A stretch of DNA of 64,000 bases from NCBI RefSeq assembly GCF_036826855.1, contig NZ_CP104578.1, forward strand, positions 3,472,001 to 3,536,000, read 5' to 3'. A program made the position numbers and the translations under genes. Below the pieces are notes generated by a model. That model was not told the origin of the DNA and made no database searches. It was given only the letters and a program-made list of their open reading frames with translations. This document shows, piece by piece, positions 55,348 to 64,000 of this stretch. Position 1 is the stretch's first letter, and every line of letters starts with the position of its first letter. This DNA comes from Streptomyces sp. SJL17-4 (GTDB lineage: Bacteria > Actinomycetota > Actinomycetes > Streptomycetales > Streptomycetaceae).

Positions 55348-57159
55348 TCAGGACGCCTTCGGCGGGACCACCGGCATCCCCAGGAACGGCAGCCGCAGCG
55401 CGCCGAAGGCCTCGGCCGGGACCGCGGGGGCCTTGGGCTCGACCGCCGCGATCCGTACGTACGACTCGCCCTGCCGCGGCCGCGGGTCCTCCTCGCCCTT
55501 GTTCGGCCAGAAGGACATCGCCCGCTCCGCCTGCGCGGTGATCGTCAGCGACGGGTTCACGCCCAGGTTCGCGGAGACGGCCGCCCCGTCCACGACGGAG
55601 ATCCCCGGGTGGCCGAAGAGCCGGTGGTACGGGTCGATGACGCCGGACTCCGCGTCCGCGCCGATCGGGCAGCCGCCGAGGAAATGGGCGGTCAGCGGGG
55701 TGCCCATCAGCTCGCCGACGTTGGAGCCGGCGAAACCGTTGATCTCCTCGGCCAGGAGGCTCGCGGCCCGGGTCGCCGCCTCGATCTGCGTCGGATTGGG
55801 GGCCCCGTGGCCCTGGCGGGCGGTGAGCAGGCCCTTCCCGATGCCGCCCGGCTTGCGGTAGGTGGTCAGCGAGTTGTCCAGGGACTGCATGACGAGGCCG
55901 ATGATGGTCCGCTCCGACCAGCGCCGGTTGGACAGCGAGCGGGCCGCGAGTGCGGGGTGCTTGACGATGTCGAGCAGCCACCTGCGGACCCGGTGCGCGC
56001 CGTACGGCACCTGGAGGACCGTCAGCGCGCCCATCGAGTTCGAGCCCTTGCCGTACCGGACGGGCTCGATGTGGGTGTTCTCGTCGGGGTGGATCGAAGA
56101 GGTGATGGCGACTCCCCGGGTGAAGTCGACCTTCTCCTTGCCGTGCTTCTTCCGGTAGCGCCGGTCGGTGGTCTGCGAGCCGACGAGGCCCTCGGAGTTG
56201 GTACGGGTCAGCTCGCCGAGCCGGGCCGAGATCCGGGGGAGCAGGCCGGTGTCCTTCATCCGGTGCAGCAGGGTCTGGGTGCCGTACGTGCCGGCGGCGA
56301 TGACGACCTTGCGGGCCGTGAAGGTACGGCCCTTGCCCTTCCTCCGGTTGTCGGAGGGGAGGGTCCTGACGGCGTAGCCGCCCCGCGAGTCCTCGGTGAC
56401 CGCGACGACCGAGGTCATGGGGTGGACGATCGCGCCCGCCTTCTCGGCCAGGTGGAGGTAGTTCTCGTTGAGGGTGTTCTTGGCGCCGTGCCGGCAGCCG
56501 GTCATGCACTCGCCGCACTCGGTGCAGGCCTTGCGGGAGGGTCCGGCGCCGCCGAAGAACGGGTCGGGCACCTCGCCGCCCGGCTTCGCCTTCGCCGTAC
56601 CGTCGCCGTCCTGCCCGTCCCCGAAGAACACCCCGACGGGCGCCATGTGGAAGGTGTCACCGATGCCCATGCTCTGCGCGGTCGCCTTGAGGTGGACGTC
56701 CGACGGGGTCATGGTCGGGTTGATCCGGACACCGAGCATCCGCTTGGCCTGGTCGTAGTACGGGCTCAGCTCCTCGCGCCAGTCCGTGATGTCCTTCCAC
56801 TGCGGGTCGTCGAAGAACGGCGCGAGCGGCTCGTAGAGGGTGTTGGCGTAGTTCAGGGAGCCGCCGCCGACACCCGCGCCCGCGAGCACCATCACGTTGC
56901 CCAGCAGGTGGATGCGCTGGATGCCGTAGAGGCCGAGGGCGGGGGCCCACAGGAAGTTCTTCACGTCCCAGGAGTTCTTCGGCAGCGTCTCGCGGGTGAA
57001 GCGGCGGCCGGCCTCCAGGACGCCGACCCGGTAGCCCTTCTCGGTGAGGCGGAGCGCGGTGACCGAGCCGCCGAAGCCCGAACCGACGACGAGGACGTCG
57101 TAGTCGTACGCCTCGTCCTCCGCCGGCTCCTGATTTTGGGTAGGGGGTACCGCGGTCAT
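55348..57159 (-). CDS. GMC-family oxidoreductase (cholesterol oxidase-like)
   Basis: A 603-residue flavoprotein. The FAD motif is DVLVVGSGFGGSVTALRLTEKGYRVGVLEAGRR (near 20-50). LAGAGVGGGSLNYANTLYEPL follows. A cysteine-rich CTECGECMTGCRHGAKNTLNENYLHLAEKAGA near residue 215-245 is typical of ChoD-like bacterial GMC proteins. The C-terminus has TAHFLGGCPIGADAESGVIDPYHRLFGHPGISVVDGAAVSANLGVNPSLTITAQAERAM with the conserved His/Asn and FAD-closing region. Cholesterol or another sterol-like alcohol is a guess. It lies 65 bp downstream of gabD2 in the same direction, probably one transcription unit. Start ATG 57159. Confidence 0.88.
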   Translation of the reverse strand: MTAVPPTQNQEPAEDEAYDYDVLVVGSGFGGSVTALRLTEKGYRVGVLEAGRRFTRETLPKNSWDVKNFLWAPALGLYGIQRIHLLGNVMVLAGAGVGGGSLNYANTLYEPLAPFFDDPQWKDITDWREELSPYYDQAKRMLGVRINPTMTPSDVHLKATAQSMGIGDTFHMAPVGVFFGDGQDGDGTAKAKPGGEVPDPFFGGAGPSRKACTECGECMTGCRHGAKNTLNENYLHLAEKAGAIVHPMTSVVAVTEDSRGGYAVRTLPSDNRRKGKGRTFTARKVVIAAGTYGTQTLLHRMKDTGLLPRISARLGELTRTNSEGLVGSQTTDRRYRKKHGKEKVDFTRGVAITSSIHPDENTHIEPVRYGKGSNSMGALTVLQVPYGAHRVRRWLLDIVKHPALAARSLSNRRWSERTIIGLVMQSLDNSLTTYRKPGGIGKGLLTARQGHGAPNPTQIEAATRAASLLAEEINGFAGSNVGELMGTPLTAHFLGGCPIGADAESGVIDPYHRLFGHPGISVVDGAAVSANLGVNPSLTITAQAERAMSFWPNKGEEDPRPRQGESYVRIAAVEPKAPAVPAEAFGALRLPFLGMPVVPPKAS

Positions 57160-57224
57160 GGCTCTCCTCGTACGAAAAGGGGACAGTCGGGAGGGGGAGG
57201 CGCAGAGCCTGCTCAGCGCGCTGC

Positions 57225-58886
57225 TCAGCGCAGACGCAGGGCCTTCATCGCCTTCAGGGACACGCTCATGAACGCGGCGTACTTCTCGTCGTCCATCCCG
57301 AAGGAGGGCGCGAGCGGGATCAGCCGCTGCTGGGCGACGGTCTGGGCCTCGGTGTACTTGAGGATGCCCTCGGAGCCGTGGCGCCGGCCGAGCCCGGAGT
57401 CCTTCATGCCGCCCATCGGGGACTGCACGCTGCCGTAGGCGGGGGCGTACCCCTCGTTGATGTTGACGGTGCCGGTGCGCAGCCGGGCGGCGACCGCGTG
57501 GCCGCGGCGCGAGTCCTTCGTCCAGACGGAGGAGTTCAGGCCGTACGGGGTGGCGTTGGCGAGGTCGACGACCTCGTCCTCGTCGCGGAAGCGGTAGATC
57601 GAGACGACCGGGCCGAACGTCTCCTCGCCGCAGACCGCCATCGGGGCCTCGACGCCGTCGAGGATGGTCGGCTCGAAGAAGAGGGGGCCGATGTCGGGGC
57701 GGGCGACGCCGCCGGCGACGAGCGTGGCGCCCTTGGCGACGGCCTCCTCGACGTGCTTCGTGACGGTCTCCAGCTGGCGCTCGCCGACGAGCGAGCCCAT
57801 GTCGGCGCCGTACGCGAGGGAGTTGCCGAGCCGCATGGCCTTGGTGCGGGCGGCGAAGCGGTCGAGGAAGACGTCGGCGATCGACTCGTGGACGTACAGG
57901 CGCTCGATGGAGATGCAGAGCTGGCCGGCGGAGGAGAAACAGGCGCGGACGGCTCCGGCGGCGGCCTTCTCGATGTCGGCGTCCTTCAGGACGAGCATGG
58001 CGTTCTTGCCGCCGAGTTCGAGGGAGACGCCGACGAGCCGGGCGGCGGCGCCCTGGGCGACCTCGCGGCCGGTACGGGTGGAGCCGGTGAACGAGACGTA
58101 GTCGGCGTGCTTGACGACCTCGGGGCCGACGACCGGGCCGTCGCCGAGGACGACCTGGAAGACCTCGGCGGGCAGCCCGGCCTCGATGAGCAGGTCACGG
58201 GCCCACAGCGCGGTGAGAGCGGTCTCCGTGTCGGGCTTCATGACGACGGCGTTGCCCGAGACGAACGCGGGGAGCGCGTCGCCGACGGAGAGTTCGAGCG
58301 GGTAGTTCCAGGGGGCGATCTGGCCGACGACACCGCGCGGCTGGCGCAGCTCGGTGACCTTGGTGAGGGTCGGCACGACGCCGGTGTGACGGCGGGGCTT
58401 CAGGTACGAGGAGGCCTTGCGGCCGTAGTGGCGGGCGGCGACGGCGACCGCCTGCACCTCCTCGTGGGCGTGCAGGCGCGCCTTGCCGGTCTCCAGCTGG
58501 ATGAGGTCGAGGACCTCGGCCTGGCGCTGGAGGACGAGGTCGTGGAAGCGCAGGAGCACGGCGGCGCGGGCCCTGACCGGGGTGGCGGCCCAGGCGGCCT
58601 GCGCGCCACGCGCGCGCGTGAAGGCCTCGGCGACGTCCTCGGGCGTGGACTCGGGCAGGTCCGCCAGCTTCGCCCCGGTGAACGGGGTGTGGTTCGCGGT
58701 CCGGCCGGAGCCGACGACACCGCGCGTGAGCCGGGCGACCACCTCGGGCGTCACGACGTCGGCGGCCGTGCGGGCACCGGCGGGCGCGGGCGCGACCGGG
58801 TTGGTCGCCCCGGCGGGCGCGGCTCCGGCCTGCGCGGCGGGGGCGTCGGGAACCGAGAGGGCGGCGGGGGCCTGCGAGTCCGTCAT
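57225..58886 (-). CDS. gabD2: Succinate-semialdehyde dehydrogenase (NADP+)
   Basis: A 553-residue aldehyde dehydrogenase. A Pro/Ala-rich N-terminal ~45 residues precede the core. Motifs: RQPRGVVGQIAPWNYPLELSV (NAD(P) pocket), GNAVVMKPDTETALTALW (the coenzyme Lys), VSFTGSTRTGREVAQ, LELGGKNAMLVL (catalytic Glu), and FSSAGQLCISIERLYV with catalytic Cys. The sequence family matches GabD2, which oxidises succinate semialdehyde to succinate and can link GABA or 2-oxoglutarate decarboxylation to the TCA cycle. The start ATG at 58886 (MTDSQAPAALSVPD) has CCTCGGCCTC on the plus strand and so a GAGGCCGAGG-type ribosome site. It is first of a two-gene unit with the GMC oxidoreductase. Confidence 0.9.
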   Translation of the reverse strand: MTDSQAPAALSVPDAPAAQAGAAPAGATNPVAPAPAGARTAADVVTPEVVARLTRGVVGSGRTANHTPFTGAKLADLPESTPEDVAEAFTRARGAQAAWAATPVRARAAVLLRFHDLVLQRQAEVLDLIQLETGKARLHAHEEVQAVAVAARHYGRKASSYLKPRRHTGVVPTLTKVTELRQPRGVVGQIAPWNYPLELSVGDALPAFVSGNAVVMKPDTETALTALWARDLLIEAGLPAEVFQVVLGDGPVVGPEVVKHADYVSFTGSTRTGREVAQGAAARLVGVSLELGGKNAMLVLKDADIEKAAAGAVRACFSSAGQLCISIERLYVHESIADVFLDRFAARTKAMRLGNSLAYGADMGSLVGERQLETVTKHVEEAVAKGATLVAGGVARPDIGPLFFEPTILDGVEAPMAVCGEETFGPVVSIYRFRDEDEVVDLANATPYGLNSSVWTKDSRRGHAVAARLRTGTVNINEGYAPAYGSVQSPMGGMKDSGLGRRHGSEGILKYTEAQTVAQQRLIPLAPSFGMDDEKYAAFMSVSLKAMKALRLR

Positions 58887-58960
58887 GAGGCCGAGGGTAG
58901 GCGTCGTTCCGCCCTTTGGGTACCCGTCGGTAACGCGATTTCACCGGGTGCACACATCAC

Positions 58961-58976
58961 GCCAGCGATCACTGGC
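58961..58976. promoter_or_regulatory. Candidate operator palindrome upstream of gabD2
   Basis: GCCAG-CGATCA-CTGGC (58961-58976) is a 5-bp perfect inverted repeat whose centre adds further near-symmetry (CCAGCGATCACTGG). It is about 75 bp upstream of the gabD2 start, a position suiting a repressor or activator. The rest of the 152-bp gap has no clear motif. Confidence 0.5.
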
Positions 58977-59038
58977 ACATAAGCCCTGATCAGCGGCTCA
59001 TGGCTGTGAGGAGGCCCGAGCCGGAGATTCTCACCGGG

Positions 59039-60802
59039 TCAGTCGCCCGGCGCCCGCCAGTGCTGGAGAACGACGTCGAACTGCTCGCGGGTGGTCGCCC
59101 AGCTCGACTCGGGAGACGACATGTAGATCGCGTACTCCGTGCCGTCATCGGTGTAGTACATGAGGTCGATCGCGTGCCGCGGCCCGGGGAAGTCCCGCTT
59201 CTCCGTCCAGGTGAACTCCCACAGGCTGGAGCGGACCTGGTCGCGATAGGTGGTCTGGCCGAGCTTGACCCGGGTGTACTCCATCCGCTTCGCGACGATG
59301 CGCTCCAGGTCGAGCGCGTGCATGTACGGGTTCTCGAAGTCGGGGTTCGGGTCGACGTTGATCCGGATGCGGTGGCGGCCGTTGTCCGGGGTGTAGTCGA
59401 TGTTGTCGCCCTCCGTCTGCCGCTTCCAGCCCTTCGGCACGACGAGGCTGAAGCCCTCCGGGTCCTCGACGCGGTGCCAGCCGTCCGGGATGTCGCTCCG
59501 GGTGCCCTGGGTGGCGGTGGTGGGGGCGGGGCCGGTGGCCGTGGTGCGTCCGCCGTCGCCGCCGCGGTCGCCACCCGCGTAGTTCATGGCGGCGAAGACG
59601 GCGCCGCCCGCGACGAGGCCGGCGAGCAGCGCGGCCAGGACGGCGGTGCGCCAGCTCCGGCCACGGCCGGAGCCGGAGCCCGATCCGGACCCGGAGCCCG
59701 AGCCGGAGCCCCAGCCGGAGGCGGCGGGGCCGGCGGACGGCGGCACGACGGTGTGCGGCACGACGGTGGGCGGGGAGGACTGCCCCTGGGGCCACTGGGC
59801 GGAACCGGACGGCGCCGAAGCGCGCGCCGTGCCCGTCGGCCCCGGGCCGTCGGGCTCCTCCCCCAGCGTGACGAGGTCGTGGCCGGAGACCGAGCCGTCC
59901 CCGGTCGGGTCCAGCTCCTCCCGCACCACCCGCTGGGTCGGAACGTACGCCTGCGCCGCCGCCGGCGTACGCCCCTCCATGGCGTCGAGCAGCATCCGCC
60001 CGGCCTCGTCGGCCTGCGGCCGCTGCGCCGGGTCCTTGCGCAGCAGGGCCACGATGACGGGGGCCAGCGGCCCGGCCTTCTCCGGGTACGGCGGCTCCTC
60101 GGCCACCACGGCCTGCATGGTGCTGATCGGGGAGGTACGGCGGAACGGCGAGGTGCCCTCCACCGCCGTGTACAGGGTGGCGCCGAGCGACCAGAGGTCG
60201 GAGGCGGGACCGGGGTCGCCGCCCCGCACCCGCTCGGGCGCCAGATAGTCGATGGAACCGACGAGTTCGCCGGTCCGGGTGATCGTCGCGTCACCCTCGA
60301 TCGCCGCGATCCCGAAGTCGGTGATCAGGACGCTCCCGTCACGGGCGAGCAGGACGTTGCCCGGCTTGACGTCCCGGTGCAGGACCCCGGCCGCGTGCGC
60401 GGCGCGCAGCGCACCGAGGACGTGCAGACCGATCCTGGCCGCCTCGTGCGGGTCGATCGGGCCCTTCTCCTTGGCGGCGTCGGCGAGCGAGGGACCGTCG
60501 ACGTACTGCATCACGATCCACGGCCGGTCGTCGTGCTCCAGGACGTCGTGGACGGTCACCACACCCGGGTGCGTGATCCGCGCGGCGGCCCGCGCCTCCT
60601 TCTGCGTACGGGCGTGCAGCACGAGGCGGTCGGCCTCCGCCACGAACCGGCCGGCCGTCAACTCCTTCACCGCCACGACGCGGTGCAGCACCTCGTCGTG
60701 TGCCCGCCAGACCTTGCCCATGCCGCCGCGTCCGATGGACTCGCCCAGCCGGTAGCGACCGGCGAGCAACAGCCCCGTGCCCGTGCTCTGAGAATGTTCC
60801 AC
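59039..60802 (-). CDS. Receptor-type Ser/Thr protein kinase
   Basis: A 587-residue membrane kinase. Kinase domain about residues 15-275: ESIGRGGMGKVWRAHD (Gly loop), VAVKEL with Lys46, LHRDVKPGN with Asp144, TDFG at 161-164, and GSIDYLAPERV. All catalytic residues are present, so it is predicted active. A Pro/Ser/Thr linker with SGSGSGSGSG repeats leads to a TM helix (about 385-407), then an outer domain of about 180 residues with WHRVEDPEGFSLVVPKGWKRQ and TEKRDFPGPRHAIDLMYYTDDGTEYAIYM. The outer domain recurs in the neighbour at 60938. Start GTG 60802. It is 135 bp downstream of that gene and facing the same way. Confidence 0.93.
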   Translation of the reverse strand: MEHSQSTGTGLLLAGRYRLGESIGRGGMGKVWRAHDEVLHRVVAVKELTAGRFVAEADRLVLHARTQKEARAAARITHPGVVTVHDVLEHDDRPWIVMQYVDGPSLADAAKEKGPIDPHEAARIGLHVLGALRAAHAAGVLHRDVKPGNVLLARDGSVLITDFGIAAIEGDATITRTGELVGSIDYLAPERVRGGDPGPASDLWSLGATLYTAVEGTSPFRRTSPISTMQAVVAEEPPYPEKAGPLAPVIVALLRKDPAQRPQADEAGRMLLDAMEGRTPAAAQAYVPTQRVVREELDPTGDGSVSGHDLVTLGEEPDGPGPTGTARASAPSGSAQWPQGQSSPPTVVPHTVVPPSAGPAASGWGSGSGSGSGSGSGSGRGRSWRTAVLAALLAGLVAGGAVFAAMNYAGGDRGGDGGRTTATGPAPTTATQGTRSDIPDGWHRVEDPEGFSLVVPKGWKRQTEGDNIDYTPDNGRHRIRINVDPNPDFENPYMHALDLERIVAKRMEYTRVKLGQTTYRDQVRSSLWEFTWTEKRDFPGPRHAIDLMYYTDDGTEYAIYMSSPESSWATTREQFDVVLQHWRAPGD

Positions 60803-60937
60803 TTGCCCCCGCCCGTTCCTTCGGATGACAGGTTACGGAGGGGGTACGGGTGGCGGAACCTCGGGGCGCCCATAGGAACAGCACTGTGACCAGGGGCCGA
60901 TGGGCATTCCGGGCACCCCCTCCCCACACGGTCCCGC

Positions 60938-63900
60938 TCAGCGGCCCGGACGGAACGCCTTCGTGGCCTCGTCGAAGATCTCGGTGACCTTCTTGGTCCG
61001 GTCTTCCGGGCCGATGACCTGGACGACGTGGTACCGGCCGGCGTCGATCAGGGCGAGGTTGCGGACGAACACCTGACGGCCCGTACTGTCCAGCCACCAG
61101 TAACTGCCCGTGGCCGTCGCCGTCGTACCGATGTCGACCCGGCGTGTCTCGTCCGACCGCGACCAGCTCGACCCCCGGAACGGCTCAAGCTCGCGCTCCT
61201 TGGAGTTCTGGTACTCCAGCGGGTCGGAGCCGTTGTCGGCGACGCTGTCGCGGCCGGGGACGACGATCATCGTGAAGTCGCCGCTGGTGTAGCGCACTTG
61301 CCCGGCGTCGTTGATCGGACTGCGCCGCCATCCGTTCGGCACCCCGATCCGGAACCCCTCGGGGTCCTGCCGCACCGTGTACCCGGCGGCGAGGGCCGGA
61401 GCCGAGGGATCCGCGGCGGGCGGAGTGGTGCGCGGGGTGGCCGGCGGTGCGGAGGTCGGCGGTGCCGTGGTCGGCGCCGTCGTCGCGGACGGAGGGTTCG
61501 CGGATGCGGTCGTACGCGGGGTCTGGCCGGCCGTGGGAGTGGTCGGCGCGGTGGGCTGCTCCCCGTCGCCGGGCATGAAGAGGACGGCGTACGCGACGGC
61601 CCCGCCGAGGAGCAGGAAGACCAGGACCAGGAGCGTACGGCCGAGGGCCTGCGGGGAGCCGGGAGGCCGAGAGGACGACGGCCGGCCACCGCGGGGCGCC
61701 TTGGTCGCGCGGGGAGCTCTGGGCGTCCTGGGTGTTCTGGGTGTTCTGGGTTCTCTGGGTGTTCTGGGTTCTCTGGACGCGCGCTGGGGGATCTCCTCGT
61801 GGAACGACTCCTGGTAGTCCTCGCGGTACTCCTGGAAGTCCTCGCGGACGTCCTCCCGGGCATCGGCCCGCACGGGGCCCTGGGCCGGGGGGCGCGGGTC
61901 CTTGCCGCGCTTGTGGCGGTGACGGCCCGCGCCCGCTCCGCCGCGCCGACGGCGCACGAGCTCACCGCGCCGGCGCACGATCGGCAGCCGCTTCTCGTCG
62001 AAGGACGGCAGCGGTACGACTCCGATGCCCGCCTCGGGCTCCGGAGCCGAGCGCACGAGCGAGCGCAGCCAGCCGCGCAGCTCCTCGAAGTCGGGGCGTT
62101 CGGTGGGGTCCTGGCGCAGCAGGGACTCCACGACCGGACGCAGCGGGCCGCACTCCTCGGCGAAGGCGGGCGGCTCCGCGCAGACCAGCTGGACGAGTTC
62201 GGCGGCGCTGTCCTCGGGGTAGGGGGCGTGGCCCTGGACAGCCCGGTAGAGGAGTGCGCCGAGTGCCCACAGGTCGGTGGCGGGGCCGATCGGAGGGGCG
62301 AGGCGCCAGTTCTCGTGGACGGGGCCTGCCTGTTCGGGTGCCCAGCGCTCGGTGACGGCACCGACGACCGCGATCCGGGTCTGCCGGGCCCGCTCGGCGG
62401 CGAGCCGGGTGGTGGGGCCTCGGTCCGACTGGGCCTGGGCCTGGGCCTGGGCCGGGATCCTGGCCGGCTCCAGGGCCTCCTCCCGGGCGCCGGTGGGAAC
62501 CGGGAGCCGGGCGGGGTCCGGGGTCGCGGCCGTGTAGCCGGCGGGCAGGGCCGGGCGGCCCGAACCGGGCAGCACGGGGCCCCGGGCGGGACCCGAACCG
62601 CCACCGGCCGGGATCGGCGGGGAGCTGTCCCGCGAGGCGTGCGGGCCGTCGCTCCAATTGCCGGCCAGCATCACGCGCGGCGGCGGACCCGCCTGCGGAC
62701 CCGCGCCGTACGGCTCGTCGCCGTCGTCCTCGTCGTCCTCGTCGTCGTCCGCCACCCGCGCCCACCACTGCGGCTCGGGCGCACCCGCCGCCTGCGCGGT
62801 CGGCGCCGGGGGCGGCTCGGGCGGGTCCGCCGGCGCGGGGCGCTGTACGGGCAGGGCGCCGGTCTCGCCGAGCTTGGCCGCGGCACGCGCACCGGCGCGG
62901 TAGGCGGCGATGGCCCCGGCGCGGGCGGCCCGTACATCGGCGGTGGGCGGCACGGGCGCGGGCTGGGTCTCGGCGGCGGGCGCCGCCGGCAGCGCCCGGC
63001 CGTAGGGGTCGGTGCCGTAGCCGCCGGGGGCGGTTCCGTAGGGGGGCGGGGTGGGGTGGTCGGGGTCTTCCGGGGCGGGTTCGGTGGCGTACGGGGCGGG
63101 TTCGGGGACGTGCACCTCGTCGCCGTAGCGATGTCCATGGCCGTATCCATAGCCGTAGTCCGGCATCGACTCCGGCTCCGGCTCCGGCTGCCAGGCCGCG
63201 CCTTCGGCCGACGCCTCTACCGGATCGGCGGCCGACGCCTCTGCCGACTCGTCGACCAGGTCGTCGTCGCGTTCATCAAGGAGGTCATCGACGAGGTCAT
63301 CGACCAGTTCCCCGACGGGTCCCTCGACGTCGTCCGTCCCGTACGGGACGTGCCCGTCGCCCTCCTCGTAGACCTCAGCCTCGTACAGCTCGGAGCCGTA
63401 GACCTCGGAGCCGTACTCCTCCGCGCCCCGCTCCTCCGCGCCGTACTCCTCGGAGCCGTACCCCCCGCCTCCGTGCTCCTCCCCCGGCGCCTGCCACGCC
63501 GTCGCGTCCGGCTCCGACTCCGGTACGGGCGGCGCGTACCCGCAGAGGGCCTCCTCCGCGGCGCCCACCGCGAGGCCCGTGAGGACCACCCGGCCGTCGT
63601 CGCAGACGAGCACGGTCCGGGCCGTGATGTTCCGGTGCACCCAACCGTGGGCGTGGAGCGCGCGCAGGGCGGTGAGGACGTCGGCGCCGATCTCGGCCGC
63701 GCGGTAGGGGTTGAGCGGCCGCTCCGCGAGGAGCGCGGCCAGCGGTCGGGCCGCGATGCGTTCGCTCACTATCCAGAGCGAACCTGCCTCCGCGAAGACG
63801 TCGAAGACCTGGTCGAGCAGGGGATGGTCGGGGATCTGCGCGGCCGCCTGGGCCGCCTCGATCGCCCGGCGTACGACGGGCTCGGCCGGGCGGCGGGTCG

Positions 63901-64000
63901 CCCGGCCCGCGGCGCCGTAGGGACCGGCCGGGCCGCCCTCGCCGTCGAGCACCTCGGCGTCGACGAACTCCGGCAGCGGCACCTGGCGGACCAGGACCTC
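60938..64000 (-). CDS. Receptor-type kinase-like protein, probable pseudokinase (runs off right edge)
   Basis: At least 1,020 residues are visible; the start lies outside. From the first visible ATG-like position, the catalytic loop reads HAHGWVHRNIT (116-118 is HRN, lacking the catalytic Asp) and the DFG position reads LTGL (135-137). A ~400-residue insert (about 140-545), with acidic EEYGAEERGAEEYGSEVYGSE repeats and Pro/Gln-rich tracts, separates these from the C-lobe (ERWAPEQAGPVHENWRLAPPIGPATDLWALGALLYRAVQG). Arg/Pro-rich PREPRTPRTPRTP repeats precede a TM helix (about 781-803). The outer domain has DPEGFRIGVPNGWRR, as in the kinase at 59039. The loss of key residues points to a pseudokinase scaffold. 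Confidence 0.88.
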   Translation of the reverse strand, partial: EVLVRQVPLPEFVDAEVLDGEGGPAGPYGAAGRATRRPAEPVVRRAIEAAQAAAQIPDHPLLDQVFDVFAEAGSLWIVSERIAARPLAALLAERPLNPYRAAEIGADVLTALRALHAHGWVHRNITARTVLVCDDGRVVLTGLAVGAAEEALCGYAPPVPESEPDATAWQAPGEEHGGGGYGSEEYGAEERGAEEYGSEVYGSELYEAEVYEEGDGHVPYGTDDVEGPVGELVDDLVDDLLDERDDDLVDESAEASAADPVEASAEGAAWQPEPEPESMPDYGYGYGHGHRYGDEVHVPEPAPYATEPAPEDPDHPTPPPYGTAPGGYGTDPYGRALPAAPAAETQPAPVPPTADVRAARAGAIAAYRAGARAAAKLGETGALPVQRPAPADPPEPPPAPTAQAAGAPEPQWWARVADDDEDDEDDGDEPYGAGPQAGPPPRVMLAGNWSDGPHASRDSSPPIPAGGGSGPARGPVLPGSGRPALPAGYTAATPDPARLPVPTGAREEALEPARIPAQAQAQAQSDRGPTTRLAAERARQTRIAVVGAVTERWAPEQAGPVHENWRLAPPIGPATDLWALGALLYRAVQGHAPYPEDSAAELVQLVCAEPPAFAEECGPLRPVVESLLRQDPTERPDFEELRGWLRSLVRSAPEPEAGIGVVPLPSFDEKRLPIVRRRGELVRRRRGGAGAGRHRHKRGKDPRPPAQGPVRADAREDVREDFQEYREDYQESFHEEIPQRASREPRTPREPRTPRTPRTPRAPRATKAPRGGRPSSSRPPGSPQALGRTLLVLVFLLLGGAVAYAVLFMPGDGEQPTAPTTPTAGQTPRTTASANPPSATTAPTTAPPTSAPPATPRTTPPAADPSAPALAAGYTVRQDPEGFRIGVPNGWRRSPINDAGQVRYTSGDFTMIVVPGRDSVADNGSDPLEYQNSKERELEPFRGSSWSRSDETRRVDIGTTATATGSYWWLDSTGRQVFVRNLALIDAGRYHVVQVIGPEDRTKKVTEIFDEATKAFRPGR

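Overview
The window comes from a high-GC actinomycete, almost certainly a Streptomyces. The DNA is strongly GC-rich, many starts are GTG, and codons end mostly in G or C. The gene order matches what I recall of the conserved chromosomal core of S. coelicolor around SCO4775 to SCO4837 (glyA, mdh, folD, purH/purN, sucC/sucD, icmB, pcrA, guaA and a kinase cluster). No rRNA, tRNA, CRISPR array, transposase or prophage was seen. This is core chromosome with a few accessory modules.

Layout. 0-8.4 kb: the 5' end of glyA behind a ZTP riboswitch, rocD, a ribbon-helix-helix/PIN toxin-antitoxin pair, a lipoprotein/ATP-grasp pair, a DMT transporter, and a MocR regulator divergent from an AhpD-like/PEP-mutase-like pair. 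8.4-15 kb: mdh, a membrane-anchored XRE protein, folD with a DUF3017-type gene, and a DUF2079-type membrane protein. 15.2-20 kb: a secretion and signalling island made of an FHA protein, a Ser/Thr kinase whose ectodomain resembles I36-type inhibitors, an M23+I36 protein, a lipoprotein and a small secreted protein. 20-26.5 kb: purH-purN, a PerM/DUF6350-like protein, and an unusual HTH/ECF-like/TM protein. 26.6-28.7 kb: sucD-sucC. 29.1-37.7 kb: a MoxR ATPase/DUF5682/VWA operon next to SWIM and DUF5691 genes, which is the best candidate for an incompletely understood system. 37.8-50 kb: icmB, a lipase, an M23 peptidase with a long YDTTG-repeat region, pcrA, an NlpC/P60 hydrolase, and a two-component system flanked by a second PspC-domain protein. 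50-64 kb: membrane proteins, an aldolase, guaA, a leader peptide plus attenuator before chorismate mutase, a GMC oxidoreductase with gabD2, and two receptor-type kinases. The last kinase runs off the right edge and looks like a pseudokinase.

How the parts connect. One-carbon and purine metabolism is strongly represented (glyA, folD, purH, purN, guaA). glyA is controlled by the purine intermediate ZTP. Central carbon is covered by mdh, sucCD, icmB and gabD2. Envelope sensing and remodelling is covered by three transmembrane kinases, two M23 proteins, an NlpC/P60 protein and a PspC/LiaF-like module.

Quality warning. Eight genes between 28.3 and 49.7 kb carry 11 apparent single-base frameshifts, one of them in sucC, a normally conserved TCA-cycle gene. 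None were seen outside that interval. Most fall in or beside G/C runs, so they are probably sequencing or assembly errors. I give these genes full-length coordinates and describe where the frame breaks.
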